From the NCBI GenBank assembly GCA_021372495.1, contig JAJFUF010000025.1, positions 1-64,000 of the forward strand: a DNA stretch of 64,000 bases, given 5' to 3'. This document shows, piece by piece, positions 48,717 through 59,300 of the stretch. Source of the DNA: Lysobacteraceae bacterium. GTDB lineage: Bacteria; Pseudomonadota; Gammaproteobacteria; Xanthomonadales; Rhodanobacteraceae. Both the position numbers and the translations under genes were made by a program. The notes below the pieces were generated by a model. That model made no database searches. It was not told the DNA's origin and was given only the letters and a program-made list of their open reading frames with translations. How positions within the stretch are numbered: the stretch's first letter is position 1; the number at the start of each line of letters is the position of its first letter.

Positions 48717-51016
48717 AGCTCGGGCGGCACCTGGCGCTCGGCCTGGGCCTGGGCCTGGGCCTGGCGCAGGCGCTCGACGATCGCGTCCAGCGCGCGGTCG
48801 AACAGCGGCACTTCCTCCAGCACGACCGCGGTGCCGGCCTCGAGTTCGGCGGCGAGCTGCTGCGCGGTCCGGTCCGCGACCTTCAGGCCGCGGCGGTTGA
48901 CGAACAGGTAGCGGCCGCTGATCGGGCTGATCCAGGACAGCTTGGCGCGCTCGCGCACGCCGTGCTCGTCGGCCAGCTCCATCCAGGTGCCGACCTTGAG
49001 TTCGCGGGCGAGCTGCAGGTAGGGCGCGTCGCCGCGCGGCTCGGGGAGATCGGCGGATTCCTCTTCGATCGCGGTGATGGCTTCCACGCTGTCCGGGATC
49101 GGCACCGGCCGCGTCTGTGCGTCGGCGGTGTCGGCCGTGGCGGCGTCGCCCGCCGCCGTCGGCGCGTCGCCGGCGATGCCGAGCTGGCGGCGGTAGAACG
49201 CGCTCAGTTCGGTCATCAGGCGCTTGACGTCGTTCTCGTGGAAGGCGACGGTGGCGAGGCCGTGGCGCAATGCCTTCTCGATCTGCGGCAGCAGGCTGCG
49301 CAGGTTCTCGCGTGCGGCATCGTTCGCCGCCGGCTGCGCGCTCGTCACGAAGGCATCGACGAACTGCAGCGCGCTGCGGAATTCCTGCGAGCCATCGCCC
49401 TGGCGCAGCAGGGTCAGCACCAGGTAGTTGGCCCACGGCCGGGTCAGCACGCCGTGGATCAGCGCCGGCAGGTCGCGGCCCTCGATGCGCGAAAGGATTT
49501 CGCGCGCGGCGCGGCGGCGCGCCTCCTGCAGCTTCTCGCGCCCGCGCGTGGCCTCGGCGGCGCGCTGCTCGGCGAGTTCGGCGCGACGCCGGTGCGAGTC
49601 GTTGAAGGTCTGGAAGTCGGCGAGCAGGCGCGGGAAGATGTCGAGGTCGTCGTCGAAGTCGCGCAGCAGCGCCTCGACGGTGGTCTTGACCTTGTCGAAC
49701 AGGCGGCGATCGCGGTCGGATTCCTCCGACCAGCCCTTGGCGGCCTCGGCGAGCGCGTCCAGCAGCCGCCGCGCCGGATGGGTCTTGTGCGCGAACAGCT
49801 TGCGGTCGAGGATCGCGACCTTGAGGTAGGGAATCTGCAGGCGCGCCAGCATCACCTGCATCTGCGCGGGCAGATTGCGATCCTGCAGGATGTACTCGAA
49901 CAGCATGCCGACCAGGTCGATGGTGTCCTCGTCGGCGCCGGATACGCGTGCCTTGGCCTCGCCCGACAGGCGCGCGACCTGGGCCATCAACTGGTCCTTC
50001 AGGTGCTGCACGGCGGACAGTTCGGCCTGGCCGATGTCGCCCGGCAGCGCTGCCGGCAGCGGCAGGGTCGCGGTCTGCGATTGCAGCAGGGTCAGCGCGC
50101 CCAGCAGCTCGGCCGGGCTCAGCGAGGCTGCGCCGGCATAGCCGGCCGTCGCCACGCCGTCGCCGGCGTGCACGCGTCGCGAGGCGAGCAGGGCGGTGAC
50201 GGTCTGGAACAGCTCGGCCTGCAGCTCCGCGGCGTCCTGCAGGTAGGCGTCCGCTCCCGCGGCATGGCCGGCGCCGGCCGGTGTCGCCGCGCGCTGCGTC
50301 GTGCCGTGGCGCAGTTGCGGCAGCACGCCGCTGCGCACCAGTTCGGCGTTGACCTCGTCGTAGAGCGCGTCCAGGCCGCCCATCACGTAGCGGTCGAACA
50401 GCTTGTACACGATCAGCTTGACGCGTACCTCGACGGCCAGTTCGCGCAGCGCCGCGCGCAGCGCCTGGCACAGCGCGGCGGGGCCGATCGGGTTGGTCGC
50501 GTCCTCGACCTTGCTGCCGCCGCTGATCACCGACAGGCGCTGGTTGACCGCGAACAGGGCGCGCGCGAGGCGGCCCTCCGCCTTGCTGATCATGCTGGTG
50601 ACCGCCAGCGATTCCTCCAGCTCGCTGTCGTCGACCAGGCTCAGTTCGGCGGAGGCGGCGGTGCTGCTGCCGGCGGTTTCCGCGCGCGCGCCGCGCGCAC
50701 GCCCGATGGCGAAATCGCCGACGCTGCGGGTGACCTGCTCGACGAACAGGCGCTCGACCAGCGGCCGCTTCTTGCGCACCTCGCGCATGCCGTCGAAATA
50801 CTGCGTCTGCGCAGCGTTGTTCTCGGCCTTCTCGGCGAGGTCGAACAGCGCGTCGTCGACGTTGTCGAACAGCGCGCCGACCAGCGCCTGCAGGCGCTTG
50901 AGCGAGATGCCGCGCACGCTGGCCAGCAGGTCGCCGAGCCGCTCGTTGCGCGGATCCTGGCGCTGGCTCAGGTCGACGATGTTGCTGCCGCTGGAGGGGT
51001 CGTGGGCGTTGTTCAT
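48713..51016 (-). CDS. DUF1631 family protein
   Basis: 767-residue cytoplasmic protein of the DUF1631 family, found in beta- and gammaproteobacteria and of no settled function. Mostly helical with charged stretches. The N-terminal RLQALVGALFDNVDDALFDLAEKA block and a C-terminal compact part (GTWMELADEHGVRERAKLSWISP ... FVNRRG) that resembles a PilZ-like barrel are visible; the PilZ similarity is only suggestive. The last residues are a QAQAQAQA run from a hexamer repeat. It is coupled to nadC by an ATGA overlap. Confidence 0.85.
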   Translation of the reverse strand: MNNAHDPSSGSNIVDLSQRQDPRNERLGDLLASVRGISLKRLQALVGALFDNVDDALFDLAEKAENNAAQTQYFDGMREVRKKRPLVERLFVEQVTRSVGDFAIGRARGARAETAGSSTAASAELSLVDDSELEESLAVTSMISKAEGRLARALFAVNQRLSVISGGSKVEDATNPIGPAALCQALRAALRELAVEVRVKLIVYKLFDRYVMGGLDALYDEVNAELVRSGVLPQLRHGTTQRAATPAGAGHAAGADAYLQDAAELQAELFQTVTALLASRRVHAGDGVATAGYAGAASLSPAELLGALTLLQSQTATLPLPAALPGDIGQAELSAVQHLKDQLMAQVARLSGEAKARVSGADEDTIDLVGMLFEYILQDRNLPAQMQVMLARLQIPYLKVAILDRKLFAHKTHPARRLLDALAEAAKGWSEESDRDRRLFDKVKTTVEALLRDFDDDLDIFPRLLADFQTFNDSHRRRAELAEQRAAEATRGREKLQEARRRAAREILSRIEGRDLPALIHGVLTRPWANYLVLTLLRQGDGSQEFRSALQFVDAFVTSAQPAANDAARENLRSLLPQIEKALRHGLATVAFHENDVKRLMTELSAFYRRQLGIAGDAPTAAGDAATADTADAQTRPVPIPDSVEAITAIEEESADLPEPRGDAPYLQLARELKVGTWMELADEHGVRERAKLSWISPISGRYLFVNRRGLKVADRTAQQLAAELEAGTAVVLEEVPLFDRALDAIVERLRQAQAQAQAERQVPPEL
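48741..48764. repeat. Four tandem GCCTGG hexamers in DUF1631
   Basis: GCCTGG is repeated four times without interruption, encoding Gln-Ala steps near the C-terminus of the DUF1631 protein on the minus strand. The unit is a multiple of three, so copy-number change would alter length but not frame. Confidence 0.8.
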
Positions 51017-51108
51017 CGGAAAGCCGGGACAACCCGGAAGGGTTGTCGACGCCTCAAACGTACGACGGCGTCATTGTAACGGATTGTGACCGTGGTCACG
51101 CGGGCGGG

Positions 51109-51375
51109 TCAGTGCGGAAAACCGCTGAGCTGGGTGGTGCCGATGCCTTCCTCGGGCAGCATCACCGGGATGTCGTCCTCGACGCGGTAGATCACCTTGC
51201 CGTCGGTGGTGATCAGCCCGGCGCGCAGCGGCGCGGGTACGCGCGCGCCGGCGACGGTATCGACCCCGCCGGCGTCGATCGCGCGGTTCAGCGCGTCCAG
51301 TTCGGCGCGGTTGAGCGGCCGCACCGGCGCCTTCGACACCGGGCAGCAGAGGATGTCCAGCAGGTGCTTGTCCAT
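51109..51375 (-). CDS. Trm112-like (YcaR/UPF0434) small protein
   Basis: 88 residues with the Trm112 pattern: DKHLLDILCCPVSKAPV at the start, then RAGLITTDGKVIYRVEDDIPVML. Normally about 60 residues; this copy carries a central insert of about 20. Homologues act as small partners of methyltransferases or zinc-binding chaperones; the role here is unassigned. Divergent from purE. Confidence 0.88.
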   Translation of the reverse strand: MDKHLLDILCCPVSKAPVRPLNRAELDALNRAIDAGGVDTVAGARVPAPLRAGLITTDGKVIYRVEDDIPVMLPEEGIGTTQLSGFPH

Positions 51376-51446
51376 GGGGATTTCCTGCGCGGGCCTTCCC
51401 GCGCGCCGTCAAGCCCGTAAAATAGCGTTTTTTGGGCGAGTCGGCC

Positions 51447-51953
51447 ATGAACGCAACGCAGGCGGCGCTTCGCGTCGGAGTGGTGATGGGGTCGCGCTCC
51501 GACTGGGAGACGATGGAACACGCCGCGCTCACGCTGCAGCGGCTCGGCGTCGCCCACGAGGTGCGCGTGGTTTCCGCGCACCGCACGCCCGACCTGCTGT
51601 ACCGCTACGCCGAGGAAGCGCTCGGCCGCGGGCTCGAGGTGATCATCGCCGGCGCCGGCGGCGCCGCGCACCTGCCCGGCATGCTGGCGGCGAAGACGCG
51701 CCTGCCGGTGCTGGGCGTGCCGGTGCAGTCGAAGGCGCTGAACGGCATGGACTCGCTGCTGTCCATCGCGCAGATGCCGGCCGGCGTACCGGTCGGCACG
51801 CTGGCGATCGGGCGCGCCGGCGCGGTCAACGCCGCGCTGCTGGCCGCGGCCATCGTCGCCCTGCGCGATCCGGTCGTGGCCGCGGCGCTGGAGGCGTTCC
51901 GCGCCGGGCAGACCCGCGAGGTGCTGGACCGCCCGGACCCGCGTCAGCCGTGA
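51447..51953 (+). CDS. purE: N5-carboxyaminoimidazole ribonucleotide mutase
   Basis: Purine synthesis: converts N5-CAIR to CAIR. 168 residues with GSRSDWETM at the phosphate site and the catalytic SAHRTPD. The start is ATG 51447; TAAAAT at 51418-51423 is a possible -10. The stop overlaps the purK GTG, so PurE and PurK are translationally coupled, as in most bacteria. Confidence 0.95.
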   Translation: MNATQAALRVGVVMGSRSDWETMEHAALTLQRLGVAHEVRVVSAHRTPDLLYRYAEEALGRGLEVIIAGAGGAAHLPGMLAAKTRLPVLGVPVQSKALNGMDSLLSIAQMPAGVPVGTLAIGRAGAVNAALLAAAIVALRDPVVAAALEAFRAGQTREVLDRPDPRQP

Positions 51954-53095
51954 GCCGCATCCAGCCGACCCTCGGGGTGCTCGGAGGCGGGCAGTTGGCG
52001 CGCATGCTGGCGCTGGCGGGCGCGCCGCTGGGCGTGCGCTTCCTGGTGGTGGACAGCGTCGAGGACGCCTGCGCGTCGCAGGTCGCGCCGCTGCTGCGCG
52101 CCGACTGGCGCGATTTCGCGACGCTGGAGGACTTCGCCCGCCGCGTCGACGTCGCCACCTTCGACTTCGAGAACGTGCCGGCGGAAACCGCGCGCTGGCT
52201 GGTCGAACGCACCCGCGTGTTCCCGGCGCCGCGCGCGCTGGCGGTGGCGCAGGACCGTCTTGCCGAGAAGACCCTGTTCGGCGAAATCGGCCTGGCGACG
52301 CCGGCCTTCGTCGCCGTGGACAGCCGCGCCGACCTCGAGCGCGCGGTCGCCGAGGTCGGCCTGCCGGCGATCCTGAAGACGCGCCGCCTCGGCTACGACG
52401 GCAAGGGCCAGTTCCGGCTGAGGACGCCGGCCGACGTCGGCCCCGCCTGGGACGCGCTCGGCGCGCAGGCGCACGGGCTGATCCTGGAGGCCTTCGTGCC
52501 GTTCGAGCGCGAGGTTTCGGTGGTGGCGGTGCGCGGCCGCGACGGCGACTTCCGCGCCTGGCCGCTGACCCAGAACTGGCACACCGACGGCATCCTGTCG
52601 GTGAGCCTGGCGCCGGCGCCGGGCGCCGCGTCGCTGCGGGAGGCCGCGGTCGGCCACGCCCGCGCGCTGGCCGAGCGGCTCGGCTACGTCGGCGTGTTCG
52701 CGCTGGAGCTATTCGTGCACCAGGGCCGCCTGCTCGGCAACGAGATGGCGCCGCGCGTGCACAACTCCGGGCACTGGACCATCGAGGGCGCGCACACCAG
52801 CCAGTTCGAGAACCACGTGCGCGCCGTGCTCGGCCTGCCGCTGGGCGACACCGGCGCGCGCGGCGTCAGCCTGATGTTCAACTGGATCGGCGACCTGCCG
52901 GACGCGGCCGCCGTGCTCGGCGGGGTCGACGCGCACTGGCACGACTACGGCAAGCTGCCGCGCCCCGGCCGCAAGGTCGGCCACGCCACGCTGTGCGCAC
53001 CCGATGCGGCCACGCTGCGCGAGCGCGTCGAACGCGTGGCGCGCGCGCTGGGCCGCGAGGCGCAGGCGGCGCCGGCGCTGGCGGCGCTCGCTTAG
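51950..53095 (+). CDS. purK: N5-carboxyaminoimidazole ribonucleotide synthetase
   Basis: ATP-grasp enzyme making N5-CAIR from AIR, bicarbonate and ATP. 381 residues from the GTG overlapping purE. Recognisable are [11 protein letters not shown] at the N-terminus, the ATP-grasp [13 protein letters not shown] stretch and [14 protein letters not shown] near the active site. Standard purEK pair. Confidence 0.95.
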   Translation: MSRIQPTLGVLGGGQLARMLALAGAPLGVRFLVVDSVEDACASQVAPLLRADWRDFATLEDFARRVDVATFDFENVPAETARWLVERTRVFPAPRALAVAQDRLAEKTLFGEIGLATPAFVAVDSRADLERAVAEVGLPAILKTRRLGYDGKGQFRLRTPADVGPAWDALGAQAHGLILEAFVPFEREVSVVAVRGRDGDFRAWPLTQNWHTDGILSVSLAPAPGAASLREAAVGHARALAERLGYVGVFALELFVHQGRLLGNEMAPRVHNSGHWTIEGAHTSQFENHVRAVLGLPLGDTGARGVSLMFNWIGDLPDAAAVLGGVDAHWHDYGKLPRPGRKVGHATLCAPDAATLRERVERVARALGREAQAAPALAALA

Positions 53096-53146
53096 CGGAG
53101 ATCCCGGCTTCCGGCGGAATCCCGGGCCTCGCGGATCCATTGCTTG

Positions 53147-53192
53147 TCCCCCCTCCCGCCCTTGGCGGGAGAGGGCCGGGGCGAGGGTGGCG
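53147..53192. repeat. CCCTCCCGCC/GGCGGGAGAGGG extragenic palindrome
   Basis: CCCTCCCGCC-ctt-GGCGGGAGAGGG followed by CCGGGGCGAGGG. Hairpins of this 'CCCTCTCCCG...GGGAGAGGG' design are widespread between genes in proteobacteria. It is a fourth repeat family in this window. Confidence 0.6.
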
Positions 53193-53372
53193 GCGCCGTA
53201 AGGCGCCTGCGCGTACGCTCACGCGAGTCGCCTCGTTGCGCTCGCTGCGGCGAGCGGTCGCCTGCATGCAGGTTCCTGCGCGTTGGCCTTCCGTGTTCCG
53301 CTGCGGCTGAAGGGCCTCGTCGGCGGACGGTGCGCCGTGGTTTCGGTGGGCGCGCCGCGCGTCGAACCAAAA

Positions 53373-53400
53373 CGAAAGGCCGCCTCGCGGCGGCCTTTCG
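53373..53400 (-). terminator. Bidirectional terminator between purK and sodB
   Basis: A 12-base perfect stem (CGAAAGGCCGCC and complement) with a four-base loop. The arms carry AAA and TTT, so either strand ends in a short T-run. It lies 28 bases past the sodB stop. Probably the sodB terminator. Confidence 0.7.
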
Positions 53401-53427
53401 CATGGCGCGAACGCAACGGCGGATCGC

Positions 53428-54006
53428 TTACGCCATCTGGCCGGCGGCGAATTCCCAGTTGACCAGGTTCCAGTACGCCTCGACGTACTTCGCGCGCGCG
53501 TTGCGGTAGTCGATGTAGTAGGCGTGTTCCCACACGTCGCAGGTCAGCAGCGGGCGGTCGCTGCCGGTGATCGGCGTGCCGGCGTTGGAGGTGCTGACCA
53601 GGCCGAGCGAGCCGTCCGGGCGCTGCACCAGCCAAGCCCAGCCGGAGCCGAACGTGCCGACCGCGATCTTGCCGAACTCCTCCTTGAACTTCGCCACCGA
53701 GCCGAACGCCTTGACGATCGCGTCGGCCAGCTTGCCGGACGGCTCGCCGCCGCCCTTGGGCGAGAGCGAGTTCCAGTAGAACGTGTGGTTCCAGATCTGC
53801 GCGGCATTGTTGAACATGCCGCCGCTGGATTTCCTGACGATCTGCTCGAGCGCGGCGTTCTCGAATTCGGTGCCCTTGATCATGTTGTTGAGGTTGGTGA
53901 CGTAGCCCTGATGGTGCTTGCCGTAGTGGAAGTCCAGGGTTTCGGCCGAGATGTGCGGCGCGAGCGCGTCGCGCGCGTAGGGCAGCGGGGGAAGTTCGAT
54001 CGCCAT
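53428..54006 (-). CDS. sodB: Superoxide dismutase, Fe type
   Basis: Converts superoxide to oxygen and hydrogen peroxide. 192 residues. Metal ligands H27, H74, D158 and H162; Q70 in [12 protein letters not shown] is the glutamine typical of the iron form. Cytoplasmic, no signal. A GGAGA site precedes the ATG. Convergent with purK and divergent from grxD. Confidence 0.95.
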   Translation of the reverse strand: MAIELPPLPYARDALAPHISAETLDFHYGKHHQGYVTNLNNMIKGTEFENAALEQIVRKSSGGMFNNAAQIWNHTFYWNSLSPKGGGEPSGKLADAIVKAFGSVAKFKEEFGKIAVGTFGSGWAWLVQRPDGSLGLVSTSNAGTPITGSDRPLLTCDVWEHAYYIDYRNARAKYVEAYWNLVNWEFAAGQMA

Positions 54007-54157
54007 GAAGGTCTCCTTAGCGTTGGCAGGGAACGGCTACGTGTCGGCCGGAAGCGGGCGGGGCCGCGCGGGACGCGGCCTGGCGGCGCGGGGCGGCTGC
54101 TACAATCCGCGCCGTCCGGCGCACCGCGCCGATTCCGCATTGTAGTTCGTCGAAGCC

Positions 54158-54484
54158 ATGGACGTTATCGAGCAGATCAAGACCACGCTGGCGGCGCACC
54201 CGATCGTGCTGTTCATGAAGGGCACGCCGCAGTTCCCGATGTGCGGCTTCTCCAGCCGCACGGTGCAGGCGCTCAAGGAAGCCGGCGCCGAGTTCCACGC
54301 GGTCAACGTGCTCGAGGATCCCGAGATCCGCGCCAACCTGCCGCGCTACTCGAACTGGCCGACCTTTCCGCAACTGTTCATCCACGGCGAGCTGATCGGC
54401 GGCTGCGACATCACGCTGGAATTGCAGGCGTCGGGCGAGCTGGAGCGCATGGTGCGCGACGTCGCCAGGGACAGGTCCGAATGA
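54158..54484 (+). CDS. grxD: Monothiol glutaredoxin, Grx4 type
   Basis: [2Fe-2S]-binding CGFS glutaredoxin that carries iron-sulfur clusters. 108 residues with the active-site CGFS (C29), the glutathione-binding WPTFPQLFI segment and GGCDI. Its stop overlaps the start of the following SDR gene by four bases. It is next to, and divergent from, sodB, which suggests an oxidative-stress and iron neighbourhood. Confidence 0.95.
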   Translation: MDVIEQIKTTLAAHPIVLFMKGTPQFPMCGFSSRTVQALKEAGAEFHAVNVLEDPEIRANLPRYSNWPTFPQLFIHGELIGGCDITLELQASGELERMVRDVARDRSE

Positions 54485-55248
54485 GCCTGCCGACCGCGTA
54501 CCTGCCGGCCGGCTGGACGCCCGCGCCCGGCGCGCTGGACAAGCGCGTCGTGCTGGTCAGCGGCGCCACCGGCGGCCTCGGCGAGGCCGCCGCGCGCGCC
54601 TGCGCGGCGGCCGGTGCGACGGTGGTCCTGCTCGGTCGGCGCGTGCCGGCGCTGGAAAAGGTGTATGACGCGATCGTCGCCAGCGGCGCGCCGGAGCCGG
54701 CGATCTACCCGGTCAACCTCGAAGGCGCCACGCCGCGCGACTACGACACGCTCGCCGACGTGCTCGAACGCGAGCTGGGCGGCGTCGACGCGATCGTGCA
54801 CGCCGCCGCGCATTTCAACGCGCTGACGCCGCTGGAGCTGCACAAGCCGGAGGACTGGCTGCGCGGCCTGCAGGTCAACCTGACCGCGCCGTTCCTGCTG
54901 ACCCAGGCCTGCATGCCGCTGCTGAAGGCGCGCGCCGACAGCGCGGTGGTGTTCGTGCTCGACGATCCGCAGCGGCTGGCGCGCGCGCACTGGGGCGCCT
55001 ACGGCGTCGCCAAGGCCGGCCTGGAGCGCCTCGCCGCGATCCTGCACGAGGAAACCGACAGCAGCCCGTTGCGCGTGCACGCGCTGCTGCCGGCGCCGAT
55101 GCGCACGACGCTGCGGCGCATGGCGTACTTCGGCGAGGACACGCAGCGGCATCCGCAGCCCGACGCGGTCGCGCCGGCGGTGGTCTACCTGCTGTCGCGC
55201 GACGGCGCCGCCGCGCGCGGCCACGTGCTCGACCTGCGCGGCGCCTGA
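54481..55248 (+). CDS. YciK-like short-chain dehydrogenase, altered catalytic Ser
   Basis: 255-residue SDR with the cofactor motif SGATGGLGEA (27-36), NAAH-like HAAAHFN, N133, and Y174/K178 in WGAYGVAKAG. The position 13 residues before Tyr, normally the catalytic Ser, is Asp161 (VFVLDDPQ). The WGAY and C-terminal LPAPMRTTLR segments resemble Escherichia coli YciK. It may be a catalytically weak or non-classical member. Coupled to grxD by ATGA. Confidence 0.82.
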   Translation: MSLPTAYLPAGWTPAPGALDKRVVLVSGATGGLGEAAARACAAAGATVVLLGRRVPALEKVYDAIVASGAPEPAIYPVNLEGATPRDYDTLADVLERELGGVDAIVHAAAHFNALTPLELHKPEDWLRGLQVNLTAPFLLTQACMPLLKARADSAVVFVLDDPQRLARAHWGAYGVAKAGLERLAAILHEETDSSPLRVHALLPAPMRTTLRRMAYFGEDTQRHPQPDAVAPAVVYLLSRDGAAARGHVLDLRGA

Positions 55249-55277
55249 GCGCGCGATCGTCGGTCCAGGGGGGGGCG

Positions 55278-55889
55278 ATGGAAACGCAGATGACGACGCT
55301 GTCCGCGGGGATCCTGCTGTTCCTGATCCTGGACCCGCTGGGCAACATTCCGTTGTTCCTCAGCCTGCTGAAGAACGTGCGGCCGCAGCGCCGCCGCTAC
55401 GTGCTGGCGCGCGAGCTGCTGATCGCGCTCGGCGTGCTGTTCGCGTTCCTGATCGGCGGCCAGTTCATGCTGCGGCTGCTGCAGCTGAAGCAGGAGTCGG
55501 TCAGCATCGCCGGCGGCATCGTGCTGTTCCTCATCAGCATCAAGATGGTGTTCCCGCCGAAGGAAGGCGGCATCTTCGGCGCGATCGGCGAGGGCGAGCC
55601 GTTCATCGTGCCGATGGCGATCCCCGGCGTGGCCGGCCCCTCGGCGATGGCGGCGCTGCTGCTGCTGACCAACGCCCAGCCGGGGCGCACGGTGGAGTGG
55701 GGCATCGCCCTGTTCATCGCCTGGCTGGCGACCGCGGCGATCCTGCTGTCGTCGACCTACCTGTTCCGCTGGCTGGGCGAGAGCGTGCTGACCGCGCTGG
55801 AGCGGCTGATGGGCATGCTGCTGGTGGCGCTGTCGGTGCAGATGTTCCTCGGCGGCGTGGCCGCCTACCTCAAGGGGGCCGGCGTCTGA
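55278..55889 (+). CDS. MarC family integral membrane protein
   Basis: 203-residue inner-membrane protein with six hydrophobic helices and family segments LILDPLGNIPLFLSLL, FIVPMAIPGVAGPSAMA. MarC/YhgN proteins have no established function, despite the name, which comes from proximity to the mar operon. The ATG is preceded by GGGGGGG. Confidence 0.9.
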   Translation: METQMTTLSAGILLFLILDPLGNIPLFLSLLKNVRPQRRRYVLARELLIALGVLFAFLIGGQFMLRLLQLKQESVSIAGGIVLFLISIKMVFPPKEGGIFGAIGEGEPFIVPMAIPGVAGPSAMAALLLLTNAQPGRTVEWGIALFIAWLATAAILLSSTYLFRWLGESVLTALERLMGMLLVALSVQMFLGGVAAYLKGAGV

Positions 55890-56338
55890 CCGGCGAGCGG
55901 GTACATCGGCTGTAACACGAATCCGGGAGTATGGCCGCGCGCCGCGGAGGGTCCGCCGTGCCGGCCCGGATACCCGCCGCGCCCGGTCGGGTGTCCGTTG
56001 GGGGCGATGTCGCCTTTGCCGCAAGAAGACTGCAAATTGGCCGGCGTTGGGCGGAAATGAAGGTTTTTGCAAACGGATGCGGCTGCGTCCGCGTGGCCCG
56101 GAAGCGGTCGGATGGGCGCGTGATGTCGTTATGCCGCCTCCGACGGGCGGCTGCAGGCGCACCGTGAAGTGCTGGTAAACTATTTGTTAACGATCGGCAG
56201 GGGCAGGCCTGCGGGTCGCGACGTCTTGCAGAAGTTTGACGCAGACAGCCCGACGCCCGCGCGCCGGTGGCTGGGGCCGAGGTTGCGCACCGCGCTGTCT
56301 GCCGCGAACCCGACGAATTCGGAACAAGGACAAATCAG
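55890..56338. other. Long leader region ahead of the TonB-dependent receptor
   Basis: This 449-base gap has no convincing gene; the 78-residue open frame at 55931 is Arg/Ala-rich and lacks a domain. From about 56140 the base composition becomes more AT-rich. An imperfect palindrome GTAAAC-TATTT-GTTAAC at 56175-56191 could be an operator or overlap a promoter. The mRNA leader would then be about 150 bases, with AAGGA just before the receptor ATG. Confidence 0.5.
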
Positions 56339-59300
56339 ATGAACAAGCGTATCCAGGTCAGGTTGCTGCCGTTTGCCATCGCCTCGCTGCTGGCGATGTC
56401 CTCCGCGCTGGCGCAGAACACGGCCGCGTCGATGAGCGGTCGCGTGGTCGACGCCGGCGGCAAGCCGGTCGCCGGCGCCACCGTGCAGATCGTGCACGTG
56501 CCGTCGGGTACCACGAAGATCGTCACCACCGATGCCGAAGGACGCTACAACGCGCCCGGCCTGCGCGTCGGCGGCCCGTTCGACGTGACCGTGACCAAGT
56601 CGGGCATGGAGAAGAACGAGCGGGACAACGTCTACCTGAAGCTCGCCGAAGACACCAGCATCAACCTGAGCCTCGGCGTCGCCGCGCAGGAGCTGCAGGG
56701 CGTGCAGGTCCGCGGCACCGCGCTGGCGCAGGTGTTCCAGCCCGACAACAAAGGGCTCAGCACGAACATCTCGCAGCGCGAGCTGAAGGTGCTGCCGAAT
56801 CCGGGGCGTTCGATTCAGGACATCGCGCGCATGGATCCGAACATCACCGTCACCAACAAGAGCCGCGGCGAATTCTCCGCGCTGGGCCAGAACAGCCGCT
56901 ACAACAACATCACCATCGACGCGGTGCCGACCAACGACTCGTTCGGCCTCGAGGCCAACGGCCTGCCGTCGCTGAACCAGCCGATCTCGCTGGACGCGAT
57001 CGACGAGTACAACATCTCGACCGCCAACTACGACGTGACCGCCAAGCGCGCGGTCGGCGCCAACGTCAACATCGTCACCAAGAGCGGCACCAACGATTTC
57101 CACGGGTCCGTGTACTACGTGTACAAGAACGCCAACGACATGATTGGCAAGGACCAGGCCGGCAACAAGTTCAGCGGCTACCAGAAGCAGGACACCAAGG
57201 GCTTCACCCTCGGCGGCCCGATCGTCAAGGACAAGCTGTTCTTCTTCGTCAACTACGAGGAGTCCGAGCAGATCGCCCCCGGCCCGACCCGGGGCCCGCT
57301 GGCGTCCGGCCGCCTGACGCAGGCCGAGCTCGACCAGATCATCGGCATCGCCAACGGCTACGGCCTGACGCCGGGCGACCTCAGCGCCTCCTCGGTGAAC
57401 CAGGACGAGAAGAAGTACCTGGCCAAGCTCGACTGGAACGTCGCCGACGGCCATCGCATGAGCCTGCGCTGGAACCGCTCGAAGAGCACGCAGCCGATCA
57501 TCCAGGCCAACAGCGACACCACGCTCAACCTGTCGAGCTACTGGTACAACCAGTTCCGCGACCTCAAGAGCACGGTGCTGAACAGCTACGACGACTGGAC
57601 CGACAGCTTCTCCACCGAGGCCTCGGTGTCCTACGGCAGCTACTTCGCCACGCCGACAGTGCTGGCCAAGCAGCCGCAGATCACCATCAACACCGCGGCC
57701 GGCGCCCGCGTCAACCTCGGCGAAGAGCAGTTCCGCCACTACAACATCCTGAAGGTCGACACGACCACCGCGTTCTTCGCCGGCACCTGGTTCCTCAACG
57801 ACCACACCGTCAAGGCCGGCTTCGACTACCAGAAGGACAAGTTCTACAACCTGTTCGGCCGCACCGAGTTCGGCGCGTACAACTTCGGCAGCATCGCCGA
57901 CTTCCAGAGCGGCGACTATTCGTCGTTCAACCTGTACCAGCCGAACCCCGCCTTCTGCGGCAGCACCAGCGACATCAACTGCATCGCCGCCGACTGGACG
58001 CTGCAGCAGTGGGGCTTCTTCGCGCAGGACACCTGGCAGATCGGCAACCTGTCGCTGCAGTACGGCCTGCGCTACGACCTGCCGGTGGTGAACAAGGCGC
58101 CGCTGGCCAATCCCTCCGTGGCGCAGGCCTACGGCGTCGCCAACAACAGCACCATCGACGGCAACGGCGTGCTGGAGCCGCGCATGTCGTGGAACTGGGC
58201 GTTCGATACCGAGCGCATGACCCAGTTGCGCGGCGGCATCGGCCTGTCGGAAGGCGTGACCCCGGGCGTGTGGCTGTCGAACCCGTACACCAACAACGGC
58301 CTGACCCTCAACACCTACTTCGACGCCAGCGGCTGCGGCGCGTTCAATCCGGACGCCTTCTCGCAGACGCCGCCGCCGTGCTCGGCGCCGGGCGGCCAGC
58401 AGGCGGTCGACATCGTCGACCCCAACTTCAAGCTGCCGACGGTGCTGAAGTTCAGCCTGGGCTTCGACCGCGAGCTGCCGTGGTTCGGCACGGTGTTCTC
58501 GGCCGACTGGGCGCATCTCGACGTGCAGGACGGCGTCTACTACCAGTACCTCAACCTCGGTGCGCCGAACGGCACGCTGCCGGACGGCCGCGACAACTAC
58601 TGGAGCAGCACCGCCCCGGCCAACTTCGCCAATCCGTCCAAGCCGAAGGCCAGCCAGCGCGTGAATGCCGATCCGGCGTTCAGCACCGTGACCTACCTGA
58701 CCAACACCGACCTCGGCAAGTCCGACTACATCACCCTGCAGGTGCAGAAGCCGTTCTCCGACACCTGGTTCGGCAACGTCGCCTACGTCTGGGGCCGTTC
58801 CACCGAGGTCAACCCGGGCACGTCCAGCCAGGCGACCAGCAACTTCTCCTCGCGCGCGACGTACAACCCGAACGAGGAGAAGGCGGCGCGTTCCAACTAC
58901 GACATCCGCAACCGCATCATCGCCTCGCTGACCTGGCAGCACCGCTTCTTCGGCGACTACGCGACCAGCGTGTCGGCGTTCCTCGACTCGCACTCCGGCC
59001 AGCCGTACAGCTGGGTGTTCGGCAACGACGCCAACGGCGACGGCATCAGCAACAACGATCTGGTCTACATCCCGCGTCCGGGCGAGGTGGAATTCGCCAA
59101 CAACCCCGACCCGAAAGTGGTTCAGCAGTTCTACGACTACATCCAGAGCCAGGGCTACCTGAAGGATCACCAGGGCCAGGCGGCCGAGCGCAACGGCGCC
59201 AACTCGCCGTGGGTGCACCAGCTCGACCTGAGCTTCCGCCAGGAGGTGCCGGGGCTGTTCAAGGGCAACAAGGGCGAGGTGCGCTTCGACATCTTTAACT

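Larger units (their letters stand above)
53096..53427. other. Non-coding gap between purK and sodB
   Basis: This 332-base convergent gap holds a palindromic repeat at 53147-53192, Arg-rich open frames without a ribosome site that look like chance, and the terminator at 53373-53400. I see no gene in it. Confidence 0.6.

Noticed and set aside
55931..56167. A 78-codon frame between marC and the TonB receptor
   Set aside because: Low-complexity Arg/Ala composition, no ribosome site and no recognisable domain; treated as non-coding leader.
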